A stretch of 64,000 nt of DNA from JdFR-22 sp964534325 (GCA_964534325.1 CAZHOR010000008.1:46538-110537); one strand, 5' to 3'; counted from the first letter of the stretch, positions 1-9,034 are shown. Notes: a model not told the origin generated them from the sequence alone. Program-made: numbers and translations.

Positions 1-85
1 GAGGCTGGCTAATGAAATCGCCTCAAATGTTAACGGCGAGCTGGTCGATATGCGAGGATTTGTACTCACTCTAAAGAGGTGTTAG
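1..85 (+). CDS. YhbY/CRM-domain RNA-binding protein, C-terminal end only
   Basis: Only the last 27 codons lie in the window, in the frame starting at base 2 and ending with TAG at 83-85. The visible tail reads ...GELVDMRGFVLTLKRC, which fits the end of the small CRM/YhbY RNA-binding family (typically ...VDxRGxxxVLYR). In several archaea this gene sits just upstream of rps19e, as here. Its stop codon overlaps the ribosome binding region of S19e, suggesting co-transcription. The assignment rests on a short tail plus gene order. Confidence 0.6.
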   Translation, partial: RLANEIASNVNGELVDMRGFVLTLKRC

Positions 86-87
86 AA

Positions 88-537
88 ATGGCGACAGTAT
101 ATGATGTTCCAATTGATAATTTAATCAGGAATGTGGCGGAAAAATTGAAAGAGGTCGAGGAAGTTCACCCGCCCGATTATGCATATTTTGTTAAGACAGG
201 TGTTCATAAGGAAAGGGCCCCTGAACAACAGGATTGGTGGTATTTGAGGGCTGCTTCAGTGATGAGAAAGGTTTATACCGATGGACCTGTTGGCATCGAG
301 AGGCTGAAAACTTCTTATGGTGGAAAAAAGAGGAAGGGAGTCAAGAAATCAAGTTTTGCGAGAGGAAGCGGCTCTGTAATCAGGGATATCCTTCAACAGC
401 TGGAGAAAGCTGGCTATATCAAGACAACAAAGAAGGGTAGAGAGGTAACACCACAGGGTAGAGCGTTTATGGACAAGAATGCTAAAGCATTAAAGGATAC
501 CATCGTAGAGGAAGTGCCTGCTCTTGCCAAATACTAA
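88..537 (+). CDS. rps19e: 30S ribosomal protein S19e
   Basis: A 149-residue protein, full length for archaeal S19e, a component of the small-subunit head with no bacterial counterpart. The N-terminus (MATVYDVPIDNLI), a central basic stretch (YGGKKRKGVKKSSFARGSGS) and the C-terminal winged-helix part (LEKAGYIKTTKKGREVTPQG) are typical. ATG at 88 is preferred over GTG at 79 because GAGGTG at 76-81 is placed as its ribosome binding site and the homologous start is MATVYDV. It is the first complete gene of a tightly packed translation operon running to FtsY. Confidence 0.95.
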   Translation: MATVYDVPIDNLIRNVAEKLKEVEEVHPPDYAYFVKTGVHKERAPEQQDWWYLRAASVMRKVYTDGPVGIERLKTSYGGKKRKGVKKSSFARGSGSVIRDILQQLEKAGYIKTTKKGREVTPQGRAFMDKNAKALKDTIVEEVPALAKY

Positions 538-551
538 CCCGGGTGGTTATT

Positions 552-893
552 ATGGATGATGATCTTGAAGAGCTGAAGAAGAAAAGACTAAAACAAATGC
601 AGGAGCAAGGCCAGCAAGAGCAGGATATACAGAGACAACAACAAGAAGATCAACAACAGGAATACGAGGAGAAAAAGAAGCAAATACTTCGCTCTATACT
701 TGATTCAGAGGCCAGAGAAAGGCTGGGGAGAATAAGAATAGCCCACCCGGAACTGGTTGAAAATGTGGAACAACAACTCTTAATGCTGGCCCAATCCGGA
801 AGGCTCAATCAGAAGATAACGGATGATATGCTTGTTCAGATACTGAAAAAGGTTACACCCAAAAAGAGAGAAACCAGTATCAGAAGAAAGTAA
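552..893 (+). CDS. DNA-binding protein of the PDCD5/TFAR19 family
   Basis: A 113-residue protein with a highly charged, glutamine-rich N-terminal helix (about residues 3-45) followed by the conserved PDCD5 core: ILDSEARERLGRIRIAHPE, then a three-helix bundle ending in a basic tail. Archaeal members bind double-stranded DNA in vitro and may be linked to translation; the cellular role is unsettled. It lies 14 nt after S19e and 20 nt before L39e, the usual archaeal order. ATG at 552 is chosen with GGGTGGT just upstream; GTG at 543 would overlap that site. Confidence 0.92.
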   Translation: MDDDLEELKKKRLKQMQEQGQQEQDIQRQQQEDQQQEYEEKKKQILRSILDSEARERLGRIRIAHPELVENVEQQLLMLAQSGRLNQKITDDMLVQILKKVTPKKRETSIRRK

Positions 894-913
894 CAGGAGA
901 AGGAGAGATTGAT

Positions 914-1066
914 ATGAGTAAAAAGACGTTGGGAGTAAAGAAGAGGCTCGGTAAACGATTGAAGGAGAACAGGAGAGCTCCAGTGTGGATAACCATGAAG
1001 ACCAACAGAAAAATATTTGCCAGTCCCAAGAGAAGGAACTGGAGAATGACCAAACTTAAAGTTTGA
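914..1066 (+). CDS. rpl39e: 50S ribosomal protein L39e
   Basis: A 50-residue, strongly basic protein with the family signature at both ends: MSKKTLGVKKRLGK at the start and RNWRMTKLKV at the end. L39e threads into the peptide exit tunnel of archaeal and eukaryotic large subunits. Length is normal for the family. AGGAGA at 895-900 and 901-906 provides the ribosome binding site. It lies between the PDCD5-like gene and L31e, the conserved archaeal order. Confidence 0.96.
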   Translation: MSKKTLGVKKRLGKRLKENRRAPVWITMKTNRKIFASPKRRNWRMTKLKV

Positions 1067-1081
1067 TTCAAGGTGATAGAT

Positions 1082-1348
1082 ATGGCAACCATAGTTACTG
1101 AAAGGATCTATTCACTCAGATTGAGACAAAAAATGAGGAAATATCCCAGATGGCTCAGGACCAAGAAAGCGGCAACATATGTAAGAGATTATCTCTCAAA
1201 GCACCTTAAAGCCGATCCGGAAGATATAAGGATAAACGAAACATTAAATGAGGAGATTTGGAGCAGAGGGGCTAAAAAGCCGCCTGCCAGAGTAAAGGTT
1301 CGAGCCGTTAAGTTCGATGATGGTGTAGTTGAAGCAGAACTTGCTTAG
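1082..1348 (+). CDS. rpl31e: 50S ribosomal protein L31e
   Basis: An 88-residue basic protein with the L31e pattern: ERIYSLRLRQKMRKYPRWLR near the N-terminus and a C-terminal strand segment PPARVKVRAVKFDDGVVEAE. L31e sits near the tunnel exit of the archaeal large subunit, where it helps form the docking platform for nascent-chain factors. ATG at 1082 follows AGGTGAT at 1071-1077; GTG at 1073 is inside that site and less likely. It follows L39e by 15 nt and precedes aIF6 by 11 nt. Confidence 0.96.
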   Translation: MATIVTERIYSLRLRQKMRKYPRWLRTKKAATYVRDYLSKHLKADPEDIRINETLNEEIWSRGAKKPPARVKVRAVKFDDGVVEAELA

Positions 1349-1359
1349 ATATCTTAAAT

Positions 1360-2019
1360 ATGCCCAATTTGCTGAGAATAGATGGAATTCCTTTGATCGG
1401 ACTTTATATCAGAGCCACCGACGATGTCTCGATTCTGGGTGTTAACCACAAAAGGGCTAAAGAGCTTTTAAGTGAAGCACTCGATACTGAAGTAATTGTT
1501 ACTACTGTAGCAGGTTCTGAACTGGTAGGGGCTTTACTGGCAGCAAATTCAAACGGTGCAGTGGTCAGCCACAGGGTATTGGACAGAGAGAAAAAAAAGC
1601 TGAATAAGGTTTTTGATTTGACTGTGGTGGAGACCAACATGACCTGTTTCGGGAATATATTGTGTGTGAACGATAATGGAGGAATAATACATCCAGATGT
1701 GGATCAGAATTTGGTCTCCAAAGCTGAAAAAGCTCTGGACGTTAATATCGAGCCTGGAGTGATAGGCAGCACCAAAACAGTGGGAATGGCTGCCTGTATC
1801 ACCCAGAAAGGAGGTATCATCAACCCCAACTCAACCGAAAGGGAGATCAAGAAGATCAACGAGATTCTTCAAGTTGAAGTTGAGCGCGGAAGCGTTAACT
1901 ACGGAGGGGACATGGTGGGAACCGGTTTAGTAGTCAACAGTAAAGATTACATAGCTGGTGAGGATACAACTGGTTTTGAGATGGGAGTAATTGAGGATGG
2001 ATTAGGGTTTGTGAGGTGA
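1360..2019 (+). CDS. eif6: Translation initiation factor 6 (aIF6)
   Basis: A 219-residue anti-association factor that binds the large subunit near the sarcin-ricin loop and L14e/L24e and keeps subunits apart. The sequence shows the pseudo-fivefold pentein pattern of repeated short segments, for example GALLAANSNGAVVS, GNILCVNDNGGIIHP and AACITQKGGIINPNST. Length is close to other archaeal aIF6. No strong Shine-Dalgarno sequence precedes ATG 1360, but the N-terminus aligns with the family (GIPLIGLYIRATDD), so the start is accepted. It is part of the L31e-aIF6-LX block. Confidence 0.95.
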   Translation: MPNLLRIDGIPLIGLYIRATDDVSILGVNHKRAKELLSEALDTEVIVTTVAGSELVGALLAANSNGAVVSHRVLDREKKKLNKVFDLTVVETNMTCFGNILCVNDNGGIIHPDVDQNLVSKAEKALDVNIEPGVIGSTKTVGMAACITQKGGIINPNSTEREIKKINEILQVEVERGSVNYGGDMVGTGLVVNSKDYIAGEDTTGFEMGVIEDGLGFVR

Positions 2020-2023
2020 TCTT

Positions 2024-2218
2024 ATGTTTTTTGAGATAAAAGGAAAGTTCAGAAAGAACAGAAAATGGCGAAATTTTACTAAAAAAGTTGATGCACAGAA
2101 TGAAAGAATGGCTATAGAGAAGACGTATTCATTAATAGGAAGTAATCACAAGGTCAAGAGGAATCTTATAGAGATCAACAATATCGGGCAGGTCGAAGAA
2201 GAGGAAACCCCGTATTAA
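2024..2218 (+). CDS. rpl18a: 50S ribosomal protein L18a (LX/L20a)
   Basis: A 64-residue basic protein beginning MFFEIKGKFRKNRKW, with the family's (D/N)ERMAIEKTYSLIGSNHKVKR segment. The archaeal LX protein is the short form of eukaryotic L18a/L20a and binds the large subunit. GAGGTGA at 2013-2019, overlapping the aIF6 stop, is the ribosome binding site. Position directly after aIF6 and before prefoldin alpha is conserved in archaea. Confidence 0.93.
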   Translation: MFFEIKGKFRKNRKWRNFTKKVDAQNERMAIEKTYSLIGSNHKVKRNLIEINNIGQVEEEETPY

Positions 2219-2226
2219 TTTAAGAT

Positions 2227-2246
2227 TTGAATATTTATATTTATAG
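2227..2246 (+). promoter_or_regulatory. Possible internal promoter before prefoldin alpha
   Basis: An AT-rich stretch with TTTATATTTATAG lies 28-45 nt upstream of the prefoldin alpha ATG, within the only gap larger than 20 nt in this part of the operon. It could let prefoldin and FtsY be transcribed separately from the ribosomal genes. Inference from composition and spacing only. Confidence 0.35.
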
Positions 2247-2273
2247 TTATAGTTGAAGTTGAGGCTGATTATT

Positions 2274-2699
2274 ATGGCGGAAAGTGAAGATAGGGACCAG
2301 AAAGTTCAGGAGAAATATTATTATCTTCAGCAGCTGAGGAATGATAGCGAAACCGTCCAGAATAGGATCAACGAGGTTGAGAACGCACGAAACGAGCTTG
2401 ATAGCACCATCGAAAGTCTTGAACATTTTGAATCTCTGGATGGAGAGGTAGAAGCCTTAATGAATCTGGGTGGAGGAGTATTTGCCTACGTCGATGTGGA
2501 AGACTCCAGAAAGATGCTCTGCGATGTCGGTGGCGGAGTAGTCATGGAAAAGGAAGTTGGGGACGCTATCGAATCTCTTAAAGAAAGAAGGGAAAAATTG
2601 AACGAAAATATCTCAAACCTGGAGAATACCTTCAACCAGATCGTAAACGAAGCAGAAAAGATACAGCAAGAACTAACCCAGCTGGCCAGAGAGGAATAG
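2274..2699 (+). CDS. pfdA: Prefoldin alpha subunit
   Basis: A 141-residue protein with two long heptad-type coiled coils (about residues 8-55 and 97-140) flanking a short beta-hairpin region rich in glycine (LGGGVFAYVDV, VGGGVVMEKE). This is the layout of the prefoldin alpha subunit, which with beta subunits forms the jellyfish-shaped hexamer handing unfolded chains to the thermosome. ATG 2274 is chosen over upstream TTG codons because GAGGCTGAT is placed as ribosome binding site. Its stop is followed after one base by the FtsY start. Confidence 0.93.
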   Translation: MAESEDRDQKVQEKYYYLQQLRNDSETVQNRINEVENARNELDSTIESLEHFESLDGEVEALMNLGGGVFAYVDVEDSRKMLCDVGGGVVMEKEVGDAIESLKERREKLNENISNLENTFNQIVNEAEKIQQELTQLAREE

Positions 2700-2700
2700 G

Positions 2701-3897
2701 ATGTTCAAGGGACTGAAGGACAGGCTCAAGTCCTTCGGAAAGAAAGTTGACGAAAGATTCGAAGAGTCCTTAAGCGAAGAAGAAGCTGAAGCGGAGGAAG
2801 AAACTGGGGAAGAGCTTGCGGCTGAAGAGGAAAAAGCTGTTAGTGAAGGCAAAGTTGAACCTGCACAAACAGGGAAAACAATAAAAGCTGGTAAGTCCGG
2901 TAAAGCTGGGAAGCCAGAGAAAATTGCTGACGCTAAAAGATCAAGAGGAGAAACTCCAGCCACAACTAAAGCTGGAGAAGTAGATGAGGGAACCCAGTCC
3001 AAGGTCGGGTTCAAAAAGAAGTTCTCCACTCTTTTATTAAAGAGAGTAGTCGTTATTGACGAAAAGAAGCTTGAAGTTATTCTTGATGAGCTTGAAGTGC
3101 CCTTGCTGGAGAGCGATGTCGCTTTTGAGGTAGTAGAAGAGATATCTGACAAGCTCAGGGACAGGCTGGTGGGCAGAACTAAAAAGATCAACGAAAAGCT
3201 CTCTGACATCGTTTTGGGAGAGTTAAAGGATATCCTTAAGGAGATACTGGATAGGAATAAATTCGATTTTGAGGACTATATTAATTCCAAATTAAAGGAA
3301 AAGAGGCCCGTTAACATCATTTTCGTGGGAGTGAACGGCACGGGCAAGACCACCACCATCGCAAAATTCGCCAAAAGGCTGATGGATAACAACAATTCCG
3401 TGGTGATAGCCGCAGGCGATACTTTTAGGGCAGGGGCTATCGAACAGCTCGAAGAGCACGCCAACAGACTGAACGTTAAAATGATCAAGCACAAGGCAGG
3501 CTCGGATCCTGCAGCAGTGATATACGATGCCGTTAAACATGCAGAAAGCAAAGGGATTGATGTCGTACTCGCGGATACCGCAGGGAGAATGCACACCAAA
3601 AGAAACCTCATCGACCAGCTGGAGAAGGTGAAAAGAGTAACCAACCCGGATATGACCATCTTCGTTGACGAAAGCATTGCAGGGAATGACGCTGTGGAGA
3701 GAGCCAGAATGTTCAACGAATCCGTGGGGATCGATGGAAGCATTCTCACCAAACTGGACGCAGACCCCAAGGGAGGGACTGCGATCTCCACCAGCTACGT
3801 GACTGACAGGCCCATACTGATGTTCGGTGTAGGCCAGGGCTACGGAGACCTCAAGAAATTCGACTCCCAATGGCTGCTGGACAGAATATTCGAATAA
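2701..3897 (+). CDS. ftsY: Signal recognition particle receptor FtsY
   Basis: A 398-residue SRP GTPase. Residues about 20-100 form an acidic then lysine-rich, low-complexity A region. The N domain follows, and the G domain has the P-loop GVNGTGKTT near residue 209, DTAGRMHT near 290 and TKLDADPKGG near 349. It docks the SRP-ribosome complex at the membrane. The lysine/glycine part (AGKSGKAGKPEK) of the A region is unusual in composition but not in position. Directly downstream of prefoldin alpha and last gene of this block; a convergent gene follows. Confidence 0.96.
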   Translation: MFKGLKDRLKSFGKKVDERFEESLSEEEAEAEEETGEELAAEEEKAVSEGKVEPAQTGKTIKAGKSGKAGKPEKIADAKRSRGETPATTKAGEVDEGTQSKVGFKKKFSTLLLKRVVVIDEKKLEVILDELEVPLLESDVAFEVVEEISDKLRDRLVGRTKKINEKLSDIVLGELKDILKEILDRNKFDFEDYINSKLKEKRPVNIIFVGVNGTGKTTTIAKFAKRLMDNNNSVVIAAGDTFRAGAIEQLEEHANRLNVKMIKHKAGSDPAAVIYDAVKHAESKGIDVVLADTAGRMHTKRNLIDQLEKVKRVTNPDMTIFVDESIAGNDAVERARMFNESVGIDGSILTKLDADPKGGTAISTSYVTDRPILMFGVGQGYGDLKKFDSQWLLDRIFE

Positions 3898-3979
3898 TTT
3901 AATTGATATTTAAGTTGTAATTGGTTAATAGGTTATAGGTTCAAGCTCTCTGGCTTAGATCTTTCGGGTCCCTGTTTTA

Positions 3980-6900
3980 TTATTTTCTCAGTAGTCCTTC
4001 TTTGGTGGTGCTCTCCAGCTGTCTGATGGTGTCTTCTACCATCTTGAAGAATCTGGAGTAATCGGGTGGAGCCACGTCCAGGAACTTCTTGTAGTAATGT
4101 ATTGCTTTTTGGAAGTCTCCGCGGTCCCTGTATGCTACTCCCAGGTTGTAGTGGGCGTCGGCGTTCTGGGGGTCCAGTTGGAGTACCTCTTCGAACTCTG
4201 TGATCGAAGTGTCTATCTTACCCTGTTTATAATAAGCAACTCCCAGGTTTAGATGAGCGAAGGTGTGCTGGGGGTTTATATTCAATACCTTGAAGTATTC
4301 TTCCATAGCTGCTCCGTCATTCCCTTTGTCGTGGTACAGGGTACCGAGCTGGTAGTGGGCGTCGGCGTTCTGGGGGTCTTGTCTTATTATCTCCTTGAAC
4401 TCTATTTCGGCGTTATAGTGATCGCCTTTTGCCTTATATGCAATTCCCAGATTGAGATGGGCTGAAGTAAAGCCTGGATCGTTCTTCAGCACTTCTTTGA
4501 ACTCTCTAATGGCCATATCTGTTTCTTCTGCTTCTTTATAGGCCAGAGCCAGATTATAACGGGCTTTAACATTATCCGGTTCTATTCTCAGAGCTTCTTT
4601 ATACTCCTCAACTGCTTTGTAGAGCTCTCCCTGTTTATAATACGTGTCGGCCAGTCCCAGGCGAGCACCAGTGTGTTGTGGGTCTATTTTCAAGATATGT
4701 GTAAATTCGGCAAATGCAGACTCGAAATCACCTCGCCGATTGTAAATTCCTCCCAGCTCGCAGCGGGCTTCCAGGTGATCGGGGTCGCTCTCCGTGACAT
4801 CCATGAATTCTTCAGCAGCTCTATCCATATCATCTTTGTTCTTATATGCAATTCCCAGATTATATTTGGCTTCAACGTGGTGGGGAGCTATCTTTAAGAC
4901 CTCCTCAAACTCTCTTGTAGCCTTATCATCCTCTCCCTTTTGTCTGTATGCTATTCCCAGGTTGTACCTGGCTTCCAGATGCTGAGGGTCTTTTTTCACT
5001 ATCTCTTCAAAGATCTTTATGGCGTTATCCAGTTCTCCCTTCTTGTTATAGGCTTCACCCAGATAACGTAGAGACTCCAGATCCCCCGGATTCTTTCTCA
5101 ACACCACAGTGAACTCATCAATAGCTCCCATATAATTTTCCTGGGTGAGATACATGTATCCCAAAGCGTAGTGGGCTTTTGTATTTCCTGGTTCCTGTCT
5201 AACCACTTCCTGAAGCTTTTCGACCGCTTTATCGGCGTTGTATTGCTGGTAGTATATCATTCCCAGGTTGAGATGAGCGTCAACATCACTGGGGTTGACC
5301 TTGAGTATATCATTGAATTCCTCGATTGCGAGCCTGACGGCACCTTGTTCTTTGTACAATTCTCCCAGCTTTAACTTAGCTTTATAATGGTCAGGATCTC
5401 TTCTCAATACTTCAAGGAACTCTCTGACAGCCAGATCATAGTCTTTCAATTCCTTATACATCTCTCCCAGCTCGAATCTCACGTCGAGATCAAGGGGATC
5501 GATCTTCACCACGTCTTTATACTCTTTGATGGCTTTATGGAACTTCTCTTTCTCTTTATATGCCTTCCCCAGCGCGTATCTGGCTTCTTTATTGGTGGGA
5601 TCGAGCTTCAACCCCTCTTTCAGGTACTTAATGGCCTTGGTACTCTCTCCCAGCTCAAAATAGACTGTTCCCAGATTGATGTAGAGGTCCTCGTTTCTCC
5701 AATGTCCTGAAATATCTTCAAGCTCGTCTCTGGATAGCTCAAGATCCCCATTCTCTTTATAGGCTATCCCCAGCTTGTACCTGGCGTCGAAATGGTTTTT
5801 ATCCAACCTGATAACTTCTTTGAAACGCTCTATAGCTCTGGCATATTCTTTATTCTCCCAGAAAATGGTTCCCAGCTTATACTGCCCCTCTTTGTGGTCC
5901 GGGTTTTTACTCAGGAACTGTTCAAGTTTTTCAGCAGCTATCTCATAATCTCCATTCTGGCTGTAAGCAATTCCTAGGGTATATTGAACTCCATCGATAT
6001 CTGGGTTGAACGATGAAGCTTTTTCAAGCTCTTTAATAGCCCCACTTGAATTCCCGTTAAAATAATGGGCGTAGCCCAGCCCCATTCTGGCTTCAATGCT
6101 GTCGGGATCTATCTTTAGACTCTCTTTATATTCTTTAATTGCTGTATCATAGTCTCCTTGCTTATAGTAGATGTCCCCTAACTTCAAGTGAATATTCTTG
6201 TCTTTTGAATACGCCTTTAAGGCCCGGGTATACTCTTTTTTGGCTGCATCCAGAAAACCCTGATTGAAGTAGATGTTCCCCAGGATTCTCTGGATTCTGG
6301 GGTCGGATTCGATCCTAAGAGCCTCTTGAAATTCCCTGATGCTCAGTTCAGTGTTCTTTACCCCACTTGGATTATAATACAGGAAACCCAATTCATAGTG
6401 GGCTTGGAAACTATTGGGCTCCAGTTTGAGGTATTCGTTGAACTCCTCGATGGACTTATCGAACTCCCCTTTTTGCTTGTAGATCAGGGCTAAAGTGTAA
6501 TGGGCATCCTTATTGTCTGGTTCAAGATCTAAAACTTCTTTGAACTCCTTGATAGCTTCGTTGAACTCTCTAAGCTCGTAGTAGATGTACCCCATCTCAT
6601 TGTGACCTTCCAGATGCTGGGGATTCAATCTTATAACTTCTTTGAACTCCTCTATAGCCTTATCGAGTTCGTTCTCCTGTTTATAGATAACTCCTAAAAG
6701 ATAATGGGAGTCAATGTGACTGTCGTTATGGGTCAGAACTTTTTTAAGGTATCTTATAGCACTTTCAGTTTCGCCCAGCTGGTAGTATATTTGGCCCAGG
6801 TTGTAGGAGACTTCTTGGTTTCCTGTTGTTTTTATTACTTGTTCTAGTTCTTGGGCGGCTAGTTCGTGGTCTCCTTTTTGTTTGTATGCTATTCCCAGGT

Positions 6901-9034
6901 TGTATCTTGCCTCTAAGTATTCTTCATCCTGCCGGCATACTTCTTTGAGTTCTTTAATAGCCTTTTCTAAGTCACCTTTCTCTTTATGAATAATACCGGA
7001 TTTGAACCGGGCCTCTACGTAAGTGGAATCCAGTCTTAATACTTCCTGAAATTCTTTTAATGCCTTATTCAGCTCGTCTAACTGGTAATATATATCTCCC
7101 AGGTAAAAATGACCTTCAGTATGGTTGGTATTCAATTTCACAACTTCTTTGAACTCCTCTTTAGCTTTTATAAGAAACCCTTTGTTGTAGTATGCAATAC
7201 CCAGATTATACCTGGCTTCCTGATGCCTGGCGTCAACATCTACGACTTCTTGAAACTCCTTGATAGCTTTCTCAATATCTCCTTTTTGTTTGTATGCTAT
7301 TCCCAGGCTATATATAGCGTCTTTGTGCTCGCAATTTAAGCTCAAAACCTCTTTGAATTTTTCGATCGATTTATCAACTTCGCCCAATTGGTAGTATATT
7401 TGGCCCAGGTTGTAGGAGACTTCTTGGTTTCCTGTTGTTTTTATTACTTGTTCTAGTTCTTGGGCGGCTAGTTCGTGGTCTCCTTTTTGTTTGTATGCTA
7501 TTCCCAGGTTGTATCTTGCCTCTAAATGCTCACTATCTGTCCTCAACACATCCAGGAACTCTTTTATGGCCAGATTAAGCTCCCCAGTATTTAAGTAGGC
7601 CTCTCCCAACTTGTATCTGACGTTGATGTCTTCAAGATTGTGTCTCAGCACTTCCTGGAACTCCTTGATAGCTTTATCATACTTGTTTTGCTGATAGTAA
7701 AGAAGACCAAGGCGGTAATGTGCGGTAAAATTGTCGGGGTTGAATGAGAGCAAGTTCTCCAGGGCTTCAATTGCCCTGTCGGGATCTTTTAACTGTTCGT
7801 AGATAAGTCCCAGATAATAATATATTCCCTCAAGCCTCCATTCCTCAACCAGAAGTTGTTCGAACTTGTTTTTGGCCAGGTTGAGCTCTCCCTGCTCTTT
7901 GTAGGCAATTGCCAGATTGTAGCGGACCTCGAGATCATCAGGACTGTTCTTCAGCACCTCCTTGAATATGGGTATCGCTCGAGAATAATTCTTCAGCTCA
8001 AAATAAGCAAGTCCCAGATCACGGGTTATATCATACTCTGGATATTCTCTTATCTTCTCGAACTCCTCTATTGCACTGCTGCTGTAACCCTGCTGAAGGT
8101 ATATGGTGCCCAGGTTGTATATAGCGTCTTTATGGTCGTTATCTCTCCTCAAGACCTCTAAAAATTCTTTGGCTGCCAGTTCCAGTTGTTTATTCTCCTT
8201 TAAAGCCAGCCCCAAACTGTAATGGGCTTTTATATGGTGGGGATTTAGCCTCACAACTTCGTCGAACTCCTTAACAGCCTTCTTTACTTCTCCTTGCCGG
8301 TAATAGATGAGTCCCAGCCTGTAGTGGCAGTTCACGTGGTTGGGGTTCAGCTTGAGGAACTTCTCCAGATGTTCAATCGCTTTCTCGAACTGTTCCTGTT
8401 CGCAGTACAACATCCCCAGATCATAACGGACCTGCTTGTGGTTGGGGTTCAGCTTGAGGAACTCTTTATAATGCTCTATAGCTTTATCGAATTTCTCCTG
8501 CTTGTAATAAGTGATTCCCAAGTTGTGATGCGCTTCTGCATTTTTGGGGTTGGCCTTCAAGCATTTGTGATACTCTTTAATGGCCTTATCCAGCTCTCCG
8601 GACCTGTAGTAAACCAGACCCAGATTCAAGAACGCTTCAGAATTATTTTTATCGATTTTTGTGGCCTTCTTAAATTCCTTCTCGGCTTTTTCATAGTTTT
8701 CCTGGTCCATATAAGCTATTCCCAGGCTTATATGGGCGTCAGGGTCTTCTGGATTTATGCTAAGAGCTTCGATGTATTCCTTAATAGCTTCTTCAACATT
8801 CCCTTTAAGGTAGTAGAGAAGCCCTAAGTTCAAGTGTGCTTCACTGTCATCTGGATCTATCTTCAGGACATTTTTGAACTCTTCAATAGCTCTGTCGGTC
8901 TCTCCTTTCTTGTAGTATAGGAAACCTAAATTGAATCTGGCTTCGACGTTATCCGGCTCGGTCCACAGGATTCTGTTGTACTCTCTTATAGCTTTATCCG
9001 GATTTTCTGTATCAACTTTCTTAGAGGAGTTCAT
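3980..9034 (-). CDS. Giant tetratricopeptide repeat protein
   Basis: A 1684-residue protein made almost wholly of 34-residue TPR units (roughly 48-49 copies, from about residue 13 to 1670), with consensus features such as ARYNLGIAYKQKG, AIKEFKEVLKxDP and AHYNLG. No signal peptide, membrane segment or extra domain is visible, so it is probably a cytoplasmic superhelical scaffold; partners are unknown. Two 136-bp blocks inside it are identical (see repeats). Its ATG follows GGGTGAG. It is flanked by FtsY (convergent) and hemD (divergent) and seems to be monocistronic. The extreme repeat count is what stands out. Confidence 0.93.
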   Translation of the reverse strand: MNSSKKVDTENPDKAIREYNRILWTEPDNVEARFNLGFLYYKKGETDRAIEEFKNVLKIDPDDSEAHLNLGLLYYLKGNVEEAIKEYIEALSINPEDPDAHISLGIAYMDQENYEKAEKEFKKATKIDKNNSEAFLNLGLVYYRSGELDKAIKEYHKCLKANPKNAEAHHNLGITYYKQEKFDKAIEHYKEFLKLNPNHKQVRYDLGMLYCEQEQFEKAIEHLEKFLKLNPNHVNCHYRLGLIYYRQGEVKKAVKEFDEVVRLNPHHIKAHYSLGLALKENKQLELAAKEFLEVLRRDNDHKDAIYNLGTIYLQQGYSSSAIEEFEKIREYPEYDITRDLGLAYFELKNYSRAIPIFKEVLKNSPDDLEVRYNLAIAYKEQGELNLAKNKFEQLLVEEWRLEGIYYYLGLIYEQLKDPDRAIEALENLLSFNPDNFTAHYRLGLLYYQQNKYDKAIKEFQEVLRHNLEDINVRYKLGEAYLNTGELNLAIKEFLDVLRTDSEHLEARYNLGIAYKQKGDHELAAQELEQVIKTTGNQEVSYNLGQIYYQLGEVDKSIEKFKEVLSLNCEHKDAIYSLGIAYKQKGDIEKAIKEFQEVVDVDARHQEARYNLGIAYYNKGFLIKAKEEFKEVVKLNTNHTEGHFYLGDIYYQLDELNKALKEFQEVLRLDSTYVEARFKSGIIHKEKGDLEKAIKELKEVCRQDEEYLEARYNLGIAYKQKGDHELAAQELEQVIKTTGNQEVSYNLGQIYYQLGETESAIRYLKKVLTHNDSHIDSHYLLGVIYKQENELDKAIEEFKEVIRLNPQHLEGHNEMGYIYYELREFNEAIKEFKEVLDLEPDNKDAHYTLALIYKQKGEFDKSIEEFNEYLKLEPNSFQAHYELGFLYYNPSGVKNTELSIREFQEALRIESDPRIQRILGNIYFNQGFLDAAKKEYTRALKAYSKDKNIHLKLGDIYYKQGDYDTAIKEYKESLKIDPDSIEARMGLGYAHYFNGNSSGAIKELEKASSFNPDIDGVQYTLGIAYSQNGDYEIAAEKLEQFLSKNPDHKEGQYKLGTIFWENKEYARAIERFKEVIRLDKNHFDARYKLGIAYKENGDLELSRDELEDISGHWRNEDLYINLGTVYFELGESTKAIKYLKEGLKLDPTNKEARYALGKAYKEKEKFHKAIKEYKDVVKIDPLDLDVRFELGEMYKELKDYDLAVREFLEVLRRDPDHYKAKLKLGELYKEQGAVRLAIEEFNDILKVNPSDVDAHLNLGMIYYQQYNADKAVEKLQEVVRQEPGNTKAHYALGYMYLTQENYMGAIDEFTVVLRKNPGDLESLRYLGEAYNKKGELDNAIKIFEEIVKKDPQHLEARYNLGIAYRQKGEDDKATREFEEVLKIAPHHVEAKYNLGIAYKNKDDMDRAAEEFMDVTESDPDHLEARCELGGIYNRRGDFESAFAEFTHILKIDPQHTGARLGLADTYYKQGELYKAVEEYKEALRIEPDNVKARYNLALAYKEAEETDMAIREFKEVLKNDPGFTSAHLNLGIAYKAKGDHYNAEIEFKEIIRQDPQNADAHYQLGTLYHDKGNDGAAMEEYFKVLNINPQHTFAHLNLGVAYYKQGKIDTSITEFEEVLQLDPQNADAHYNLGVAYRDRGDFQKAIHYYKKFLDVAPPDYSRFFKMVEDTIRQLESTTKEGLLRK
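6781..6916. repeat. Identical intragenic direct repeat, copy 1
   Basis: These 136 bases recur without a mismatch 609 nt away at 7390-7525, inside the giant TPR gene. They encode about 45 residues including GLNL-type TPR helices and the segment ELEQVIKTTGNQEVSYNLGQ. Other TPR units in the gene are similar only at protein level, so this identity indicates a recent duplication or gene conversion. Confidence 0.95.
7390..7525. repeat. Identical intragenic direct repeat, copy 2
   Basis: Second copy of the 136-base block at 6781-6916. The offset of 609 nt is 203 codons, one codon short of six 34-residue TPR units, so the repeat register is kept apart from one residue. Confidence 0.95.

Noticed and set aside
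2673..3209. 178-codon minus-strand frame opposite FtsY.
   Set aside because: Serine-rich shadow of the Lys/Glu-rich FtsY A domain; no ribosome binding site and no family resemblance.
8294..8827. Long open frame on the plus strand inside the TPR gene, with several others at 4253-8161.
   Set aside because: They mirror the 34-codon repeat of the opposite strand and have repetitive, hydrophobic translations with no family features.
3980..9034. Periodic sequence that might suggest a CRISPR array or minisatellite.
   Set aside because: The period is about 102 bp, follows codons, and units are conserved at protein not DNA level; it is a TPR gene. No CRISPR array was seen anywhere in the window.
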